From the NCBI GenBank assembly GCA_020248265.1, contig JADCHX010000015.1:32953-96952 (forward strand): a stretch of DNA of 64,000 nt, in the 5' to 3' direction. The notes below the pieces were generated by a model. The model ran no database searches. It was not told where the DNA came from and saw only the letters and a program-made list of their open reading frames with translations. Within the stretch, counting starts at the first letter, position 1. Each line of letters opens with the position of its first letter. The DNA comes from Rhodocyclaceae bacterium. GTDB taxonomy: Bacteria; Pseudomonadota; Gammaproteobacteria; Burkholderiales; CAIKXV01. Position numbers and translations under genes: made by a program. Below are positions 19,511 to 27,616 of the stretch, piece after piece.

Positions 19511-21532
19511 TCACCGCGCGGCTGCCAGCCAGTCGCGCCAGATCGCACGCAGGCGCGCTTCGAAGTTGACCGCAAAGGCGGCGGTGTCCCATTGCGGCGT
19601 CGCAGCCAGGTGGCTGGCAAGGGTTGCGCGCTGGCGGCGCAGGTAGTCGACGTCGCTGGCCATCGCTTCCGCGCGCGCGATGTAGTCGTCGACATCGCGG
19701 GCGATGGAGTCGTTAAGCCCCGCACCGACCAGGATCGAGGCGGTGTTCCGGCTGCGCCACTCGTCGCCGCCGATCGCGACCACCGGCACGCCCTGCCAGA
19801 GGGCGTTGATGGAGGTGGAGCCGCTGCTGTAGGGGAAGGTATCGATCGCGACATCGACCTGCGCATACAGTCGCTTCATCGCGTCGTAAGGGGATGGCCC
19901 TTCGAGGATCAGGCGGTCGCCGCCGATGCCAAGCGCGCGGAACGCTGCGGCGACCCGTTCGCGTTCGGCGGGCATGCGCAGGTTCGCGCTCTTGAGGTAC
20001 AGCTTCGCATGCCTCACCCGATGCAGCAGGCGCGCCCACGCGTGCATCACTTCGGGATTGACCTTGAAGAAGTCCCCGAAGCAGGAAAACGTCGGATAGC
20101 CGTTGCGCTCGACCGGCGGCGCCGTGGTGGCCGGTGGATCGCCCATGTCCCAGGCCGAGATGGTGCCGTTGGGCATGTTGAAGATCTTCTCGACGTACAG
20201 GCTGGCATCCTCGGGCGGTACGCTGTAGTCGTCGGCGATCAGGTAGTTGTAGGCCTTCGCCCCGACCGTCGCGGTCAGGTTGAACCAGTTGACCTGCACC
20301 GGCGCGGGCTGCCGCAGCATCGCGCCGAAGAAGTTGGGCGTGCGCAGCCGGCCGTTGATGTCGAGCAGGATGTCGATCCGGTCGGCCCGGACCCGGTCGA
20401 AGAAGGCGGTGTCGCCGATGCCGTGCACGTCCCGGTACTGGTCGACCAGCGCTCGCAGCACCGGCCCGCCATTGCCGAAGTTGTAGCAGTACAGCTCGAT
20501 GCGCTGACGGTCGTACTGGCGGAAGAACGGATACAGGGTCTGCCGGCCGATCATGCTGTCGATGTAGTCGCCGACCAGCCCGACGCGCAGGCGCCGCTCG
20601 GGGTCACGGTCATTAGGAAACGAGGCTGGGTCGGGCAGTCGCTCCTCCACAGCGTGCGCCGAGGCCCATGCGCGGCTTTCCGCGAAGTAGTCATGCGCCG
20701 AATGCCGGGGACTCGCCAGGTAGCACTTGAGCAGGAAATTGTGGTGGTCCACCGTGTTTGCGCGCGCGAGGTCTGCCCTGGCCATCGCCTCGGCGTCGTC
20801 GATCAGCCCACCGTGATAGAGGCGGTCGCGTTCAAGCGCATCGGGTTGCATGCGGGACAGGGCCACGCGCTGCAGTTCCGCGACGGCCTGCCCGCTGGCA
20901 CCGTTGCGCGCCGCGCGTTCGAGCAGAGGCAGCGCAGCGTCGGACAGACCGCGGTCCATCACCGCCAGCGACAGGTTCAGCAGCAGTTCTGCGTTGTCGG
21001 GGTTTGCGACGAGCCCATGTGCGAGCGTGTCCTGGGCGGCAGCCAGGTCGTGCGCACGATAGTGGATCCGTCCGAGCCCGCTCGCGGCCTGGAAGCACCC
21101 GGGGGACAGCCGCTCGGCTTCCGCATAGCAGGCGCGAGCTTCGTCCTCACGCTCGAGCGAAAGCAACACGTTGCCGAGGTTTCCGAATGCCTCGGGATAG
21201 GACGGCCGATGGTGCACGGCCGCGAGGTACGACTGCAGGGCACCTTCGAGGTCGCCCTCGGTCATGCGCACGCTGCCCAGGTTGTTGTGTGCTTCGGCGG
21301 ATGCGGGGCGCAGCGCGAGGGCTGCTTCGATCAGACGCCGCGCGAGCGCGGCTTCGCCAAGATTCAGCGCAGCGACGCCCATCAGGTGCACGGCGTCGAA
21401 GTCGCGCGGATCGGCCTCGTACAACTGCTGGTAGACCTTGATCGCGTCCCGGAAATGGCCTTCACCGTGCAGCTGCATCGCACGGGCGAGCAGGCTTCGA
21501 TCGGCATCGCCGGGTGAACGCGGATCGCTCAT
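19511..21532 (-). CDS. TPR-SPINDLY (OGT-like) glycosyltransferase, second type
   Basis: This 673-aa protein has about six TPR units (residues 15-230) and a GT41-like domain starting at about 311 with RLRVGLVGDYIDSM. Its donor-site segment is DTFPYSSGSTSINALWQGVP, followed by GDEWRSRNTASILVGAGL (about 557-600). It is shorter than the first TPR transferase and clearly different in sequence, so the two are not a recent duplication. The frame is open upstream to 21691, but the start at 21532 (MSDPRSPGDADR) leaves a 158-bp divergent gap to the WbqC gene and was preferred. No strong ribosome site is visible. Flagellin is again the likely acceptor. Confidence 0.83.
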   Translation of the reverse strand: MSDPRSPGDADRSLLARAMQLHGEGHFRDAIKVYQQLYEADPRDFDAVHLMGVAALNLGEAALARRLIEAALALRPASAEAHNNLGSVRMTEGDLEGALQSYLAAVHHRPSYPEAFGNLGNVLLSLEREDEARACYAEAERLSPGCFQAASGLGRIHYRAHDLAAAQDTLAHGLVANPDNAELLLNLSLAVMDRGLSDAALPLLERAARNGASGQAVAELQRVALSRMQPDALERDRLYHGGLIDDAEAMARADLARANTVDHHNFLLKCYLASPRHSAHDYFAESRAWASAHAVEERLPDPASFPNDRDPERRLRVGLVGDYIDSMIGRQTLYPFFRQYDRQRIELYCYNFGNGGPVLRALVDQYRDVHGIGDTAFFDRVRADRIDILLDINGRLRTPNFFGAMLRQPAPVQVNWFNLTATVGAKAYNYLIADDYSVPPEDASLYVEKIFNMPNGTISAWDMGDPPATTAPPVERNGYPTFSCFGDFFKVNPEVMHAWARLLHRVRHAKLYLKSANLRMPAERERVAAAFRALGIGGDRLILEGPSPYDAMKRLYAQVDVAIDTFPYSSGSTSINALWQGVPVVAIGGDEWRSRNTASILVGAGLNDSIARDVDDYIARAEAMASDVDYLRRQRATLASHLAATPQWDTAAFAVNFEARLRAIWRDWLAAAR

Positions 21533-21690
21533 GCAGGCTCGGGATACGCTTTGGTGGGGTGCGCCGGTTCCGGAGTGAAACCCGCAGCGCGAACAGGCAT
21601 TATCGAGCATCGCGCGGACGTTGCGAAGCCTGCGTCTGCAGCGCGTTGCATAGCCGGACAGCGGTTGTACGGCTTCCAGAGGGCAGGGCA

Positions 21691-22338
21691 ATGACCACTG
21701 TTGCGATCATGCAGCCGTACTTCTACCCGTACGCCGGGTACTTCCGGCTGTTCTCGCGCGCGGATCTGTTCGTGGTTTACGACTGCGTGCAGTTCCCGCG
21801 CCGCGGCTGGGTGCACCGGAATCGTCTGACGGGGGCCGGCGGGCAACTGCAGTGGCTGACCCTCCGGCTCGCGCATGCTGCGCAGGACACGGCCATCCGC
21901 GACATGCGTCTCGAACCCTTCGCGATGGAGCAGCTCGCCGCCGACCTGCGGCGCTTTCCTGCGTTCGATCGGGCGGAGCCTGAGCTGCGCGCCCGGCTGC
22001 CGCTGCTCGAAGGCGGGGCGACGCTCGTCGACTATCTCGAACGCAACCTGCAGGCAGTGCTCGACTGTCTCGGGATTGCCTGCCGGATGGTCCGCTCATC
22101 GAGCCTCGACATCGATCCGAGCCTGCGCGGGCAGCAGCGGATCCTCGCCATCGCGCGCCGGCTCGGTGCCGATCGATACCTGAATGCGCCGGGGGGGCGC
22201 GACCTGTACGAGTCCGACGCTTTCGCACGCGACGGGATCCGGCTCGAATTCCTGGAGCCGGCGGCCGGCAGCCAGGCGAGCCTGCTGGAGCGCCTGTGCA
22301 GCGAGGAGCCCGAGTCGATCCGCGCCGACGTGCGCTGA
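21691..22338 (+). CDS. WbqC-family protein
   Basis: This 215-aa member of the WbqC family (DUF, Pfam WbqC) opens with the characteristic VAIMQPYFYPYAGYFRL, followed by DLFVVYDCVQF-RRGW-HRNRL. WbqC-like proteins occur in O-antigen and other glycan clusters and are thought to take part in N-acyl transfer to amino sugars or in amino-acid side-chain addition. The exact reaction is not settled. The ATG at 21691 fits the conserved N terminus. It stands alone between a divergent TPR transferase and the fliC promoters, and may complete the acylation step begun by the aminotransferase and NeuD-like enzymes. Confidence 0.85.
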   Translation: MTTVAIMQPYFYPYAGYFRLFSRADLFVVYDCVQFPRRGWVHRNRLTGAGGQLQWLTLRLAHAAQDTAIRDMRLEPFAMEQLAADLRRFPAFDRAEPELRARLPLLEGGATLVDYLERNLQAVLDCLGIACRMVRSSSLDIDPSLRGQQRILAIARRLGADRYLNAPGGRDLYESDAFARDGIRLEFLEPAAGSQASLLERLCSEEPESIRADVR

Positions 22339-22382
22339 AGGCTCTTGCAGGATGTCCAGCCGTCCACCCGCGCGGCGTTCGC

Positions 22383-22409
22383 TCAAGTTTCGCCGTCCTG
22401 TGCCGTTAC
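22383..22409 (+). promoter_or_regulatory. Sigma-28 (FliA) promoter, distal, upstream of fliC
   Basis: TCAAGTTT (22383-22390), exactly 11 bases, then GCCGTTAC (22402-22409). This matches the FliA consensus TAAAGTTT-N11-GCCGATAA at 7 of 8 and 6 of 8 positions. It lies 45 bp after the WbqC stop and about 190 bp before the fliC start. Confidence 0.6.
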
Positions 22410-22468
22410 CAGCGACGACAAAGAACTGTTCCGTCCTGTTCCCGGCCCACCTCAAGCGACTGATTCGC

Positions 22469-22495
22469 TAAAGAATTTCGAGGTCTGGCCGTTAA
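22469..22495 (+). promoter_or_regulatory. Sigma-28 (FliA) promoter, proximal, upstream of fliC
   Basis: TAAAGAAT (22469-22476), 11 bases, then GCCGTTAA (22488-22495). This is 6 of 8 and 7 of 8 matches to the FliA consensus, with the exact spacer. The transcript would have a leader of about 100 bases before the AGGAGA ribosome site at 22591-22596. Together with the distal copy this is a tandem arrangement. Confidence 0.75.
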
Positions 22496-22601
22496 TGACT
22501 GGGACAGCGGCTCGCAAGGCCTTAAGTGGCGAGGGATGAGCGATGTCAAACAGTAACGACCCGTTTGACTGACACGACCACGAACACTTCAGGAGACTTT
22601 C

Positions 22602-24080
22602 ATGTCCCAGGTAATCAACACCAACATCGCTTCGCTGAACGCACAGCGAAACCTCACGACGTCCCAGAGCAATCTGGCGACCGCGCTGCAGCGCCTGTCC
22701 TCGGGTCTGCGCATCAACTCGGCAAAGGATGATGCCGCCGGTCTCGCGATCTCCGACCGCATGACCTCGCAGATCCGCGGCCTCGACCAGGCCCGCCGCA
22801 ACGCGAATGACGGCATCTCGCTGTCGCAGACGGCCGAGGGCGCGCTGGCGCAGTCCGGCGAGATCCTGCAGCGTATCCGCGAGCTGGCGATCCAGTCGGC
22901 GAACGCGACGAACTCGGCCAGCGATCGCCAGTCGCTGAACTCGGAGGTGAGCCAGCTGGTGACCGAGGTCACCCGGATCGCCAATGCGACCACCTTCAAC
23001 GGCCTGAAGATCCTCGACGGGAGTTACCAGGGCCAGCAGTTCCAGGTCGGCGCCGATGCCAACCAGACGATCGGCGTATCGATCCAGGGCGCGGCAGCCA
23101 AGGACCTGGCCAACAATTCCGTGGCCGGTCAGGGTACCGGCGCGACCGGCCTGGGCGGCGCCTCCGCGGGTGCCAATGCGGCGCCGGCGGGCAACGGCGT
23201 CGCGGCGCAGACCGTGACCGTGTCGGGCTCGAACGGTTCGGCGAACGTCAGCGTTGCCGCCGACGACCAGGCGTCGACCATCGCCGCAGCGGTCAATGCG
23301 CAGTCCGGTGCGACCGGCGTCAGCGCCCGTGCGTCGACTTCCGCGACCCTGGCGGTCGCCAACGTGGGCAACGTGTCGTTCAGCCTGAACGGTGGCGGTA
23401 CCGCGACCACGATCAACGCGACGATCCCGGCCGGCGGTAACCTCGGCGCGGTTGTCACCGCAGTCAACCAGGTGTCGGGCCGTACCGGTGTCACCGCGAC
23501 CCTCAATGCTGCAGGCAATGCGCTGACCTTCAGCCAGGCCGACGGCAAGGACATCGTGGTCGAGAACTTCCTCAATTCGGCTGGTGGTACCGCGACCTTC
23601 ACCGGATCGAACACGACTGCGGCGACGCTGACCAGCGGCGGTACCGACTCGAGCCGTGCCTCGGGTACGGTCAGCTTCACCTCGGATGCCGGCTTCACCG
23701 TAGCGTCTGACGCGGCCAACGGCGTGGTTGCCGCTGCCGCGAACACTGCAGTGGGATCGACCGCGGCCGATCTGACCAGCGTCGACATCTCGACGGCGAC
23801 TGGCGCCAACACCGCCATCGGCATCGTCGATGCGGCGCTGAACCAGATCAACAAGTCGCGTGCGCAACTCGGCGCGGTGCAGAACCGGTTCGGAAACACC
23901 ATCGCCAACCTGCAGACAACCTCGGAGAACCTGAGTTCCGCGCGCAGCCGGATCCGCGACGCGGACTTCGCATCGGAGACGGCGTCACTGACCCGCGGCC
24001 AGATCCTGCAGCAGGCCGGCACCGCGATCCTGGCCCAGGCCAACTCGCTGCCGAACAACGTGCTGTCGCTGCTGAGGTAA
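22602..24080 (+). CDS. fliC: Flagellin FliC
   Basis: This 492-aa flagellin has conserved D0/D1 ends: residues 1-160 ([20 protein letters not shown] and the [19 protein letters not shown] helix) and about 400-492, ending in [15 protein letters not shown]. The centre (about 165-395) is very rich in Ala, Gly, Thr and Ser and holds two Flagellin_IN-type motifs ([15 protein letters not shown] and [14 protein letters not shown]). It forms the outer-domain surface and offers many possible O-glycosylation sites. Only one flagellin is visible. AGGAGA lies 5 bases before the ATG. Two sigma-28 promoters precede it, and a 12-bp hairpin follows it. Confidence 0.97.
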   Translation: MSQVINTNIASLNAQRNLTTSQSNLATALQRLSSGLRINSAKDDAAGLAISDRMTSQIRGLDQARRNANDGISLSQTAEGALAQSGEILQRIRELAIQSANATNSASDRQSLNSEVSQLVTEVTRIANATTFNGLKILDGSYQGQQFQVGADANQTIGVSIQGAAAKDLANNSVAGQGTGATGLGGASAGANAAPAGNGVAAQTVTVSGSNGSANVSVAADDQASTIAAAVNAQSGATGVSARASTSATLAVANVGNVSFSLNGGGTATTINATIPAGGNLGAVVTAVNQVSGRTGVTATLNAAGNALTFSQADGKDIVVENFLNSAGGTATFTGSNTTAATLTSGGTDSSRASGTVSFTSDAGFTVASDAANGVVAAAANTAVGSTAADLTSVDISTATGANTAIGIVDAALNQINKSRAQLGAVQNRFGNTIANLQTTSENLSSARSRIRDADFASETASLTRGQILQQAGTAILAQANSLPNNVLSLLR

Positions 24081-24126
24081 TCGTCCCGGAAAGGAGTGCA
24101 GTGAAGCCGTTGCAGTAGAAAGAGAC

Positions 24127-24154
24127 GTCCGGCCGGGCAGGTGCCCGGCCGGAC
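24127..24154 (+). terminator. Strong GC hairpin after fliC (terminator or mRNA stabiliser)
   Basis: Perfect 12-bp stem GTCCGGCCGGGC (24127-24138) and GCCCGGCCGGAC (24143-24154), with loop AGGT. No T run follows, so it is not a classical intrinsic terminator. It could still cause partial termination or protect the 3' end of the abundant fliC mRNA, letting flaG be expressed at a lower level. Confidence 0.6.
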
Positions 24155-24180
24155 ACCCTCGTTAGCAAGGAGACAGTGCC

Positions 24181-24528
24181 ATGCTGATCCAGCCGACATC
24201 GGCCGCCTTGAATACAGGCAAGCCGGAGCTTCAGCCGCGCCAGGTGGCGCGCGATGCTCCCGCCGCACCGGCGACGCAGGAAAAGGCAGCACCCGTCGAA
24301 ACGAATACCCAGGCGGTCAAGGCCGCAGTGGAAGCATCGAACCGTGTGGTGCAGTCGTTGCAGAGCAAGATCGAATTCGTCACCGACGAATCGTCTGGCC
24401 AGATGCTGGTCAAGGTGATCGATCCGTCGAACAATGAACTGATCCGTCAGATTCCTTCCGAGGAGATGCTGGCGATTTCGCGTGCGCTCGATCGCATGCA
24501 GGGGTTGCTGGTGAAGAGCCAGGCCTGA
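24181..24528 (+). CDS. flaG: Flagellar protein FlaG
   Basis: This 115-aa FlaG-family protein has a variable Ala/Pro/Gln-rich N-terminal half. The conserved C-terminal half (about 55-112) reads LQSKIEFVTDESSGQMLVKVID, then IRQIPSEEMLAISRALD and MQGLLVK. FlaG sits between fliC and fliD in many polar-flagellated bacteria and influences filament length and adhesion; its mechanism is unclear. An AAGGAG ribosome site (from AGCAAGGAGACAG) precedes the ATG. It is probably read from the fliC promoters through the hairpin at 24127-24154; no separate convincing sigma-28 site was found. Confidence 0.9.
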   Translation: MLIQPTSAALNTGKPELQPRQVARDAPAAPATQEKAAPVETNTQAVKAAVEASNRVVQSLQSKIEFVTDESSGQMLVKVIDPSNNELIRQIPSEEMLAISRALDRMQGLLVKSQA

Positions 24529-24581
24529 CGGACTCGCGCCGGCCGGACAGCGCCGGAATCCAAGATGTCCTCACCTTCCGC

Positions 24582-24608
24582 TCAAGCTCCCGGCCTGGCG
24601 GCCGTTAT
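24582..24608 (+). promoter_or_regulatory. Sigma-28 (FliA) promoter upstream of fliD
   Basis: TCAAGCTC (24582-24589), 11 bases, then GCCGTTAT (24601-24608). It shares the TCAAG and GCCGTTA cores with the fliC and motA promoters and has the exact spacer. It starts 54 bp after flaG and 52 bp before the fliD start. Confidence 0.6.
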
Positions 24609-24633
24609 CCATTGCAGGCACCGGGAGGGTTGA

Positions 24634-26616
24634 ATGGCCATTTCGTCACCAGGAATCGGCTCCAAGCTGGATGTGAACAACATCGTCACCCAGCTGATGG
24701 GCATCGAGAGCCGTCCGCTGGCTCAGCTCAACACGCGAGAAGTCAGCTACCAGGCCAAACTCTCGGCCTTCGGTTCGATCCGTGGCGCGTTGTCCCAGTT
24801 CCAGGGCGCGATGAGCAGTCTTTCGTTCGCGAGCCGGTTCGAGGGCGCCACGGCGACCAGCAGCGATACGACGGTGGTATCCGCGTCGGCGACGGCGCGC
24901 GCGCCCGCCGGGAACTACTCGGTGGCGGTGAGCGCCCTTGCGCAAAGCCAGCGGCTGGTGGCGGCCGGGCAGGCCACCACCACTGCGACGATCGGCACAG
25001 GTACCCTGAGCTTCGATTTCGGCACCATCAGTGGTGGCAGTTTCGACGCTCAGACCGGCCAGTACACCGGGGCGGCGTTCGCCAGCGCGGGCAGCGGTGT
25101 GCGCACCGTGACCATCGCGTCGGGTTCAGGTTCGCTCGCCGGTATCCGCGACGCCATCAATGCGGCTGGCATCGGGGTGACCGCCAGCATCGTCAACGAC
25201 GGTGCCGCCTCGCCGTTTCGCCTGGTGCTGTCTTCGGACAAGACCGGTGCGGCTAATGCGATGAAGATCACGGTCAACGGCGACGCGGCGCTGGACAACC
25301 TGCTGGGCCAGAACCCGGCTTCGACCCAGAACCTGGTGCAGACCGCTGCCGCGCGCAACGCCGAACTCACGATCAACGGGGTCGCGGTGACCAAGCCGAC
25401 CAACATCGTGTCCGACGCGCTCGAAGGGGTGACACTCACCCTGTCGAAGACGAACGTCGGCGCGCCGGCCACCGTGTCGGTTGCGCGCGACAGCGCCAGG
25501 GCCACGTCCGCTGCGGAAACGTTCGTCAAGGCCTACAACGACCTCAACAAGACGCTCGAGGATCTCTCGTCCTACAACGCCGACACGAAAACCGGGGCCG
25601 TGCTCAACGGAGACCCGGTCGTACGCTCGCTGCAGAACCAGTTGCGCGCGGTGTTCAGCCAGCCGCTCGGTGGGACTGGCTCCGATCTGCGGACATTGAG
25701 CGACGTCGGCATCGCATTCCAGCGCGATGGCACCCTTGCCCTCGACGCCACGAAGATGAACCGCGTGATGGCTGCCAATCCGGGCCGCATCGCAGGCCTG
25801 TTCGCCCCGGTCGGGAGGAGCACCGACTCGCTGGTCGAGTTCGCATCGGCGAAGTCCGGCGTCGTGCCAGGCAGCTATGCGCTGGACGTGACGCAGCTCG
25901 CTACCCGCGGCACCGGTAACGGCATCGTTCCGGCCGGCCTGACGATCAGCGCGGGCATCAACGACACGCTGGACCTGACGGTCGACGGTACCGCGTTCAG
26001 CGTCACGCTCGGGGCCGGCACATACGCCAGCGCCGGTGCGCTCGCGGCGGAACTCCAGGGGCGAATCAACGGCGTCTCCGCGCTCGGCGCGGCCGGGGGT
26101 GGGGTGGAAGTGTCCGAGTCGGGCGGGCAGCTCACCGTCACCTCGAATACCTACGGGACGGCGTCCAAGGTGATTCTTGCCGGCGGCAACGGTCTCGCCG
26201 GGCTGTTCGGTGCAAGTCCCGTTCGTGCGGATGGCATCGACGTCGCCGGCACGATCGATGGCGTGGTCGCCACGGGCTCCGGCCAGACGCTCACCTCCGC
26301 CGCCGGGCTGTCCGTGCGTGTACTGGGCGGTGCACTGGGTGCCCGCGCCACGATCGACTACACCGTGGGTTATGCGTCCCAGCTGTCGGGCTTCGCGAGT
26401 GCCCAGCTCGGCGCGGAAGGCAGCGTTGCCGGCCGGACCCAGGGCATCAATCGCTCGGTGTCGCTGATCGCCGACCAGCGCACGGCGCTGCAGCGCCGGC
26501 TCGACGGCATAGAGACGCGCTACCGCAGCCAGTTCGGCGCACTCGACGTGCTGATCAGCAATCTGTCGCAGACCAGCGACTTCCTGTCGCGGCAGCTTGC
26601 CGCACTGAACAGATAG
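24634..26616 (+). CDS. fliD: Flagellar filament cap protein FliD
   Basis: This 660-aa capping protein has an N-terminal FliD_N domain (about 5-110, SSPGIGSKLDVNNIVTQLMG), Flagellin_IN-type motifs (IRDAINAAGIGVTASIV), and a long C-terminal FliD_C domain ending in helices with NRSVSLIADQRTALQRRLDGI and QFGALDVLISNLSQTSDFL. FliD pentamers or hexamers sit at the filament tip and fold incoming flagellin. It is longer than E. coli FliD (468 aa), mainly in surface domains. GGGAGGG precedes the ATG. It has its own sigma-28 promoter, and fliS and fliT, encoding the FliC and FliD chaperones, follow. Confidence 0.96.
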   Translation: MAISSPGIGSKLDVNNIVTQLMGIESRPLAQLNTREVSYQAKLSAFGSIRGALSQFQGAMSSLSFASRFEGATATSSDTTVVSASATARAPAGNYSVAVSALAQSQRLVAAGQATTTATIGTGTLSFDFGTISGGSFDAQTGQYTGAAFASAGSGVRTVTIASGSGSLAGIRDAINAAGIGVTASIVNDGAASPFRLVLSSDKTGAANAMKITVNGDAALDNLLGQNPASTQNLVQTAAARNAELTINGVAVTKPTNIVSDALEGVTLTLSKTNVGAPATVSVARDSARATSAAETFVKAYNDLNKTLEDLSSYNADTKTGAVLNGDPVVRSLQNQLRAVFSQPLGGTGSDLRTLSDVGIAFQRDGTLALDATKMNRVMAANPGRIAGLFAPVGRSTDSLVEFASAKSGVVPGSYALDVTQLATRGTGNGIVPAGLTISAGINDTLDLTVDGTAFSVTLGAGTYASAGALAAELQGRINGVSALGAAGGGVEVSESGGQLTVTSNTYGTASKVILAGGNGLAGLFGASPVRADGIDVAGTIDGVVATGSGQTLTSAAGLSVRVLGGALGARATIDYTVGYASQLSGFASAQLGAEGSVAGRTQGINRSVSLIADQRTALQRRLDGIETRYRSQFGALDVLISNLSQTSDFLSRQLAALNR

Positions 26617-26715
26617 CCGCCGGGCTGCATAAAGCGGTCGTTGCCGCTCTTCATTTCCGGTCAATCGTGCCGATGGTTGAAGCCATAGATCCAACACTCA
26701 CGGGGACACCCTTCG

Positions 26716-27189
26716 ATGCCAGCCAATCCTTTCCTCGCAAGCCGTGCCTATGCCGCCACCGGACTCGAAACCACGATCGCCGATGCGTCGCCGGAGCAAC
26801 TGATCCTGATGCTCCACGACGGCCTGCTCGAATCACTGCACCGCGCGAGGCTGGCGATGGCGGACGGGCGCGTCGCGGAAAAGGGCGAGGCGATCTCGAA
26901 GGCGCTCGCGATACTGACCGAAGGCCTGATGCCGGCGCTCGATCTCGAGCGAGGCGGCGACATCGCCGGCAACCTGGCTGCACTGTATGAGTACATGATC
27001 ACGCGACTGATGCTGGGTAACCTGCAGAACGACGCAGTGCCGTTCGAAGAGGTCGCGAAGCTGGTGCGGGAACTCAGGGGCGCGTGGCAGCAGCTGTCGG
27101 CCAAGCCGGTCGCGCGCGCGGCGCCGCTGCCGGCGCATGAGCCGCTGCCGTCGGCTGCGCGCGCTGGCCTGTCGTTCGGCGTCGCCTGA
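26716..27189 (+). CDS. fliS: Flagellin export chaperone FliS
   Basis: This 157-aa helical FliS protein has the family segments AYAATGLETTIADASPEQLI, LMLHDGLLESLHRAR, ISKALAILTEGL and LAALYEYMITRLMLGNLQND. It binds the C-terminal D0 helix of flagellin in the cytoplasm, preventing polymerisation before export. About 25 extra Ala/Pro-rich residues extend the C terminus beyond the usual 130-135 aa. It follows fliD after 99 bp and precedes fliT by 26 bp, the standard fliDST order. Confidence 0.95.
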   Translation: MPANPFLASRAYAATGLETTIADASPEQLILMLHDGLLESLHRARLAMADGRVAEKGEAISKALAILTEGLMPALDLERGGDIAGNLAALYEYMITRLMLGNLQNDAVPFEEVAKLVRELRGAWQQLSAKPVARAAPLPAHEPLPSAARAGLSFGVA

Positions 27190-27215
27190 CCGGCCTCCCC
27201 CCGCTCAAGGCGTTC

Positions 27216-27533
27216 ATGTCCGCGCTTCAGGCCTACGAGGCAGCCCTCGAGCTGACCGAGCGCATGCTTGCGTGCGCTCGGTCGGCGCAATGGGACCGTC
27301 TGGTCGAACTCGAGAACGAGCGTGGCAGCCTGCTTGAAGCGATCGGCCGGGACGACCGGGATCCGGCTCGCGACGGTGCCGCGCGCGACGGTAAACGCAG
27401 GATCCTGGAACGCATGATCGCCTGCGACGCGGAGGTCGCGACACTGACCCAGGACTGGATGGCGGAGCTGCGGCAGATCCTTAATTCGGTCGATACCAGT
27501 CAGAAGCTGGAGCGTACCTACTCGGCACGCTGA
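27216..27533 (+). CDS. fliT: FliT-type flagellar export chaperone
   Basis: This 105-aa, all-helical protein has the FliT pattern YEAALELTERMLACARSAQWDRLVELENERGSLL followed by a charged helix and DAEVATLTQDWMAELRQIL. FliT binds FliD and the export gate; in enterics it also inhibits FlhDC. Sequence similarity in this family is low, so the call leans on size, helical pattern and its place directly after fliS. Confidence 0.82.
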   Translation: MSALQAYEAALELTERMLACARSAQWDRLVELENERGSLLEAIGRDDRDPARDGAARDGKRRILERMIACDAEVATLTQDWMAELRQILNSVDTSQKLERTYSAR

Positions 27534-27616
27534 GCGCGGACGCGCGCGGTGGCCGTTGACGGCGTCGGATCGGGGTAGCAAGATGATTCGTCTGGAACCT
27601 TGCAGGACAGCTGGGG

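Noticed and set aside
24087..24113. Possible sigma-28 promoter upstream of flaG
   Set aside because: GCCGTTGC is present, but the 8-mer 11 bases upstream (CGGAAAGG) does not resemble TAAAGTTT.
26650..26676. Possible sigma-28 promoter upstream of fliS
   Set aside because: The -10 GCCGATGG is fair, but the -35 at the correct spacing (TTCATTTC) matches only 4 of 8; fliS can be read from the fliD promoter.
27533..27559. Possible sigma-28 promoter before the DUF2802 gene
   Set aside because: GCCGTTGA is present, but the upstream 8-mer AGCGCGGA is unlike the -35 consensus.
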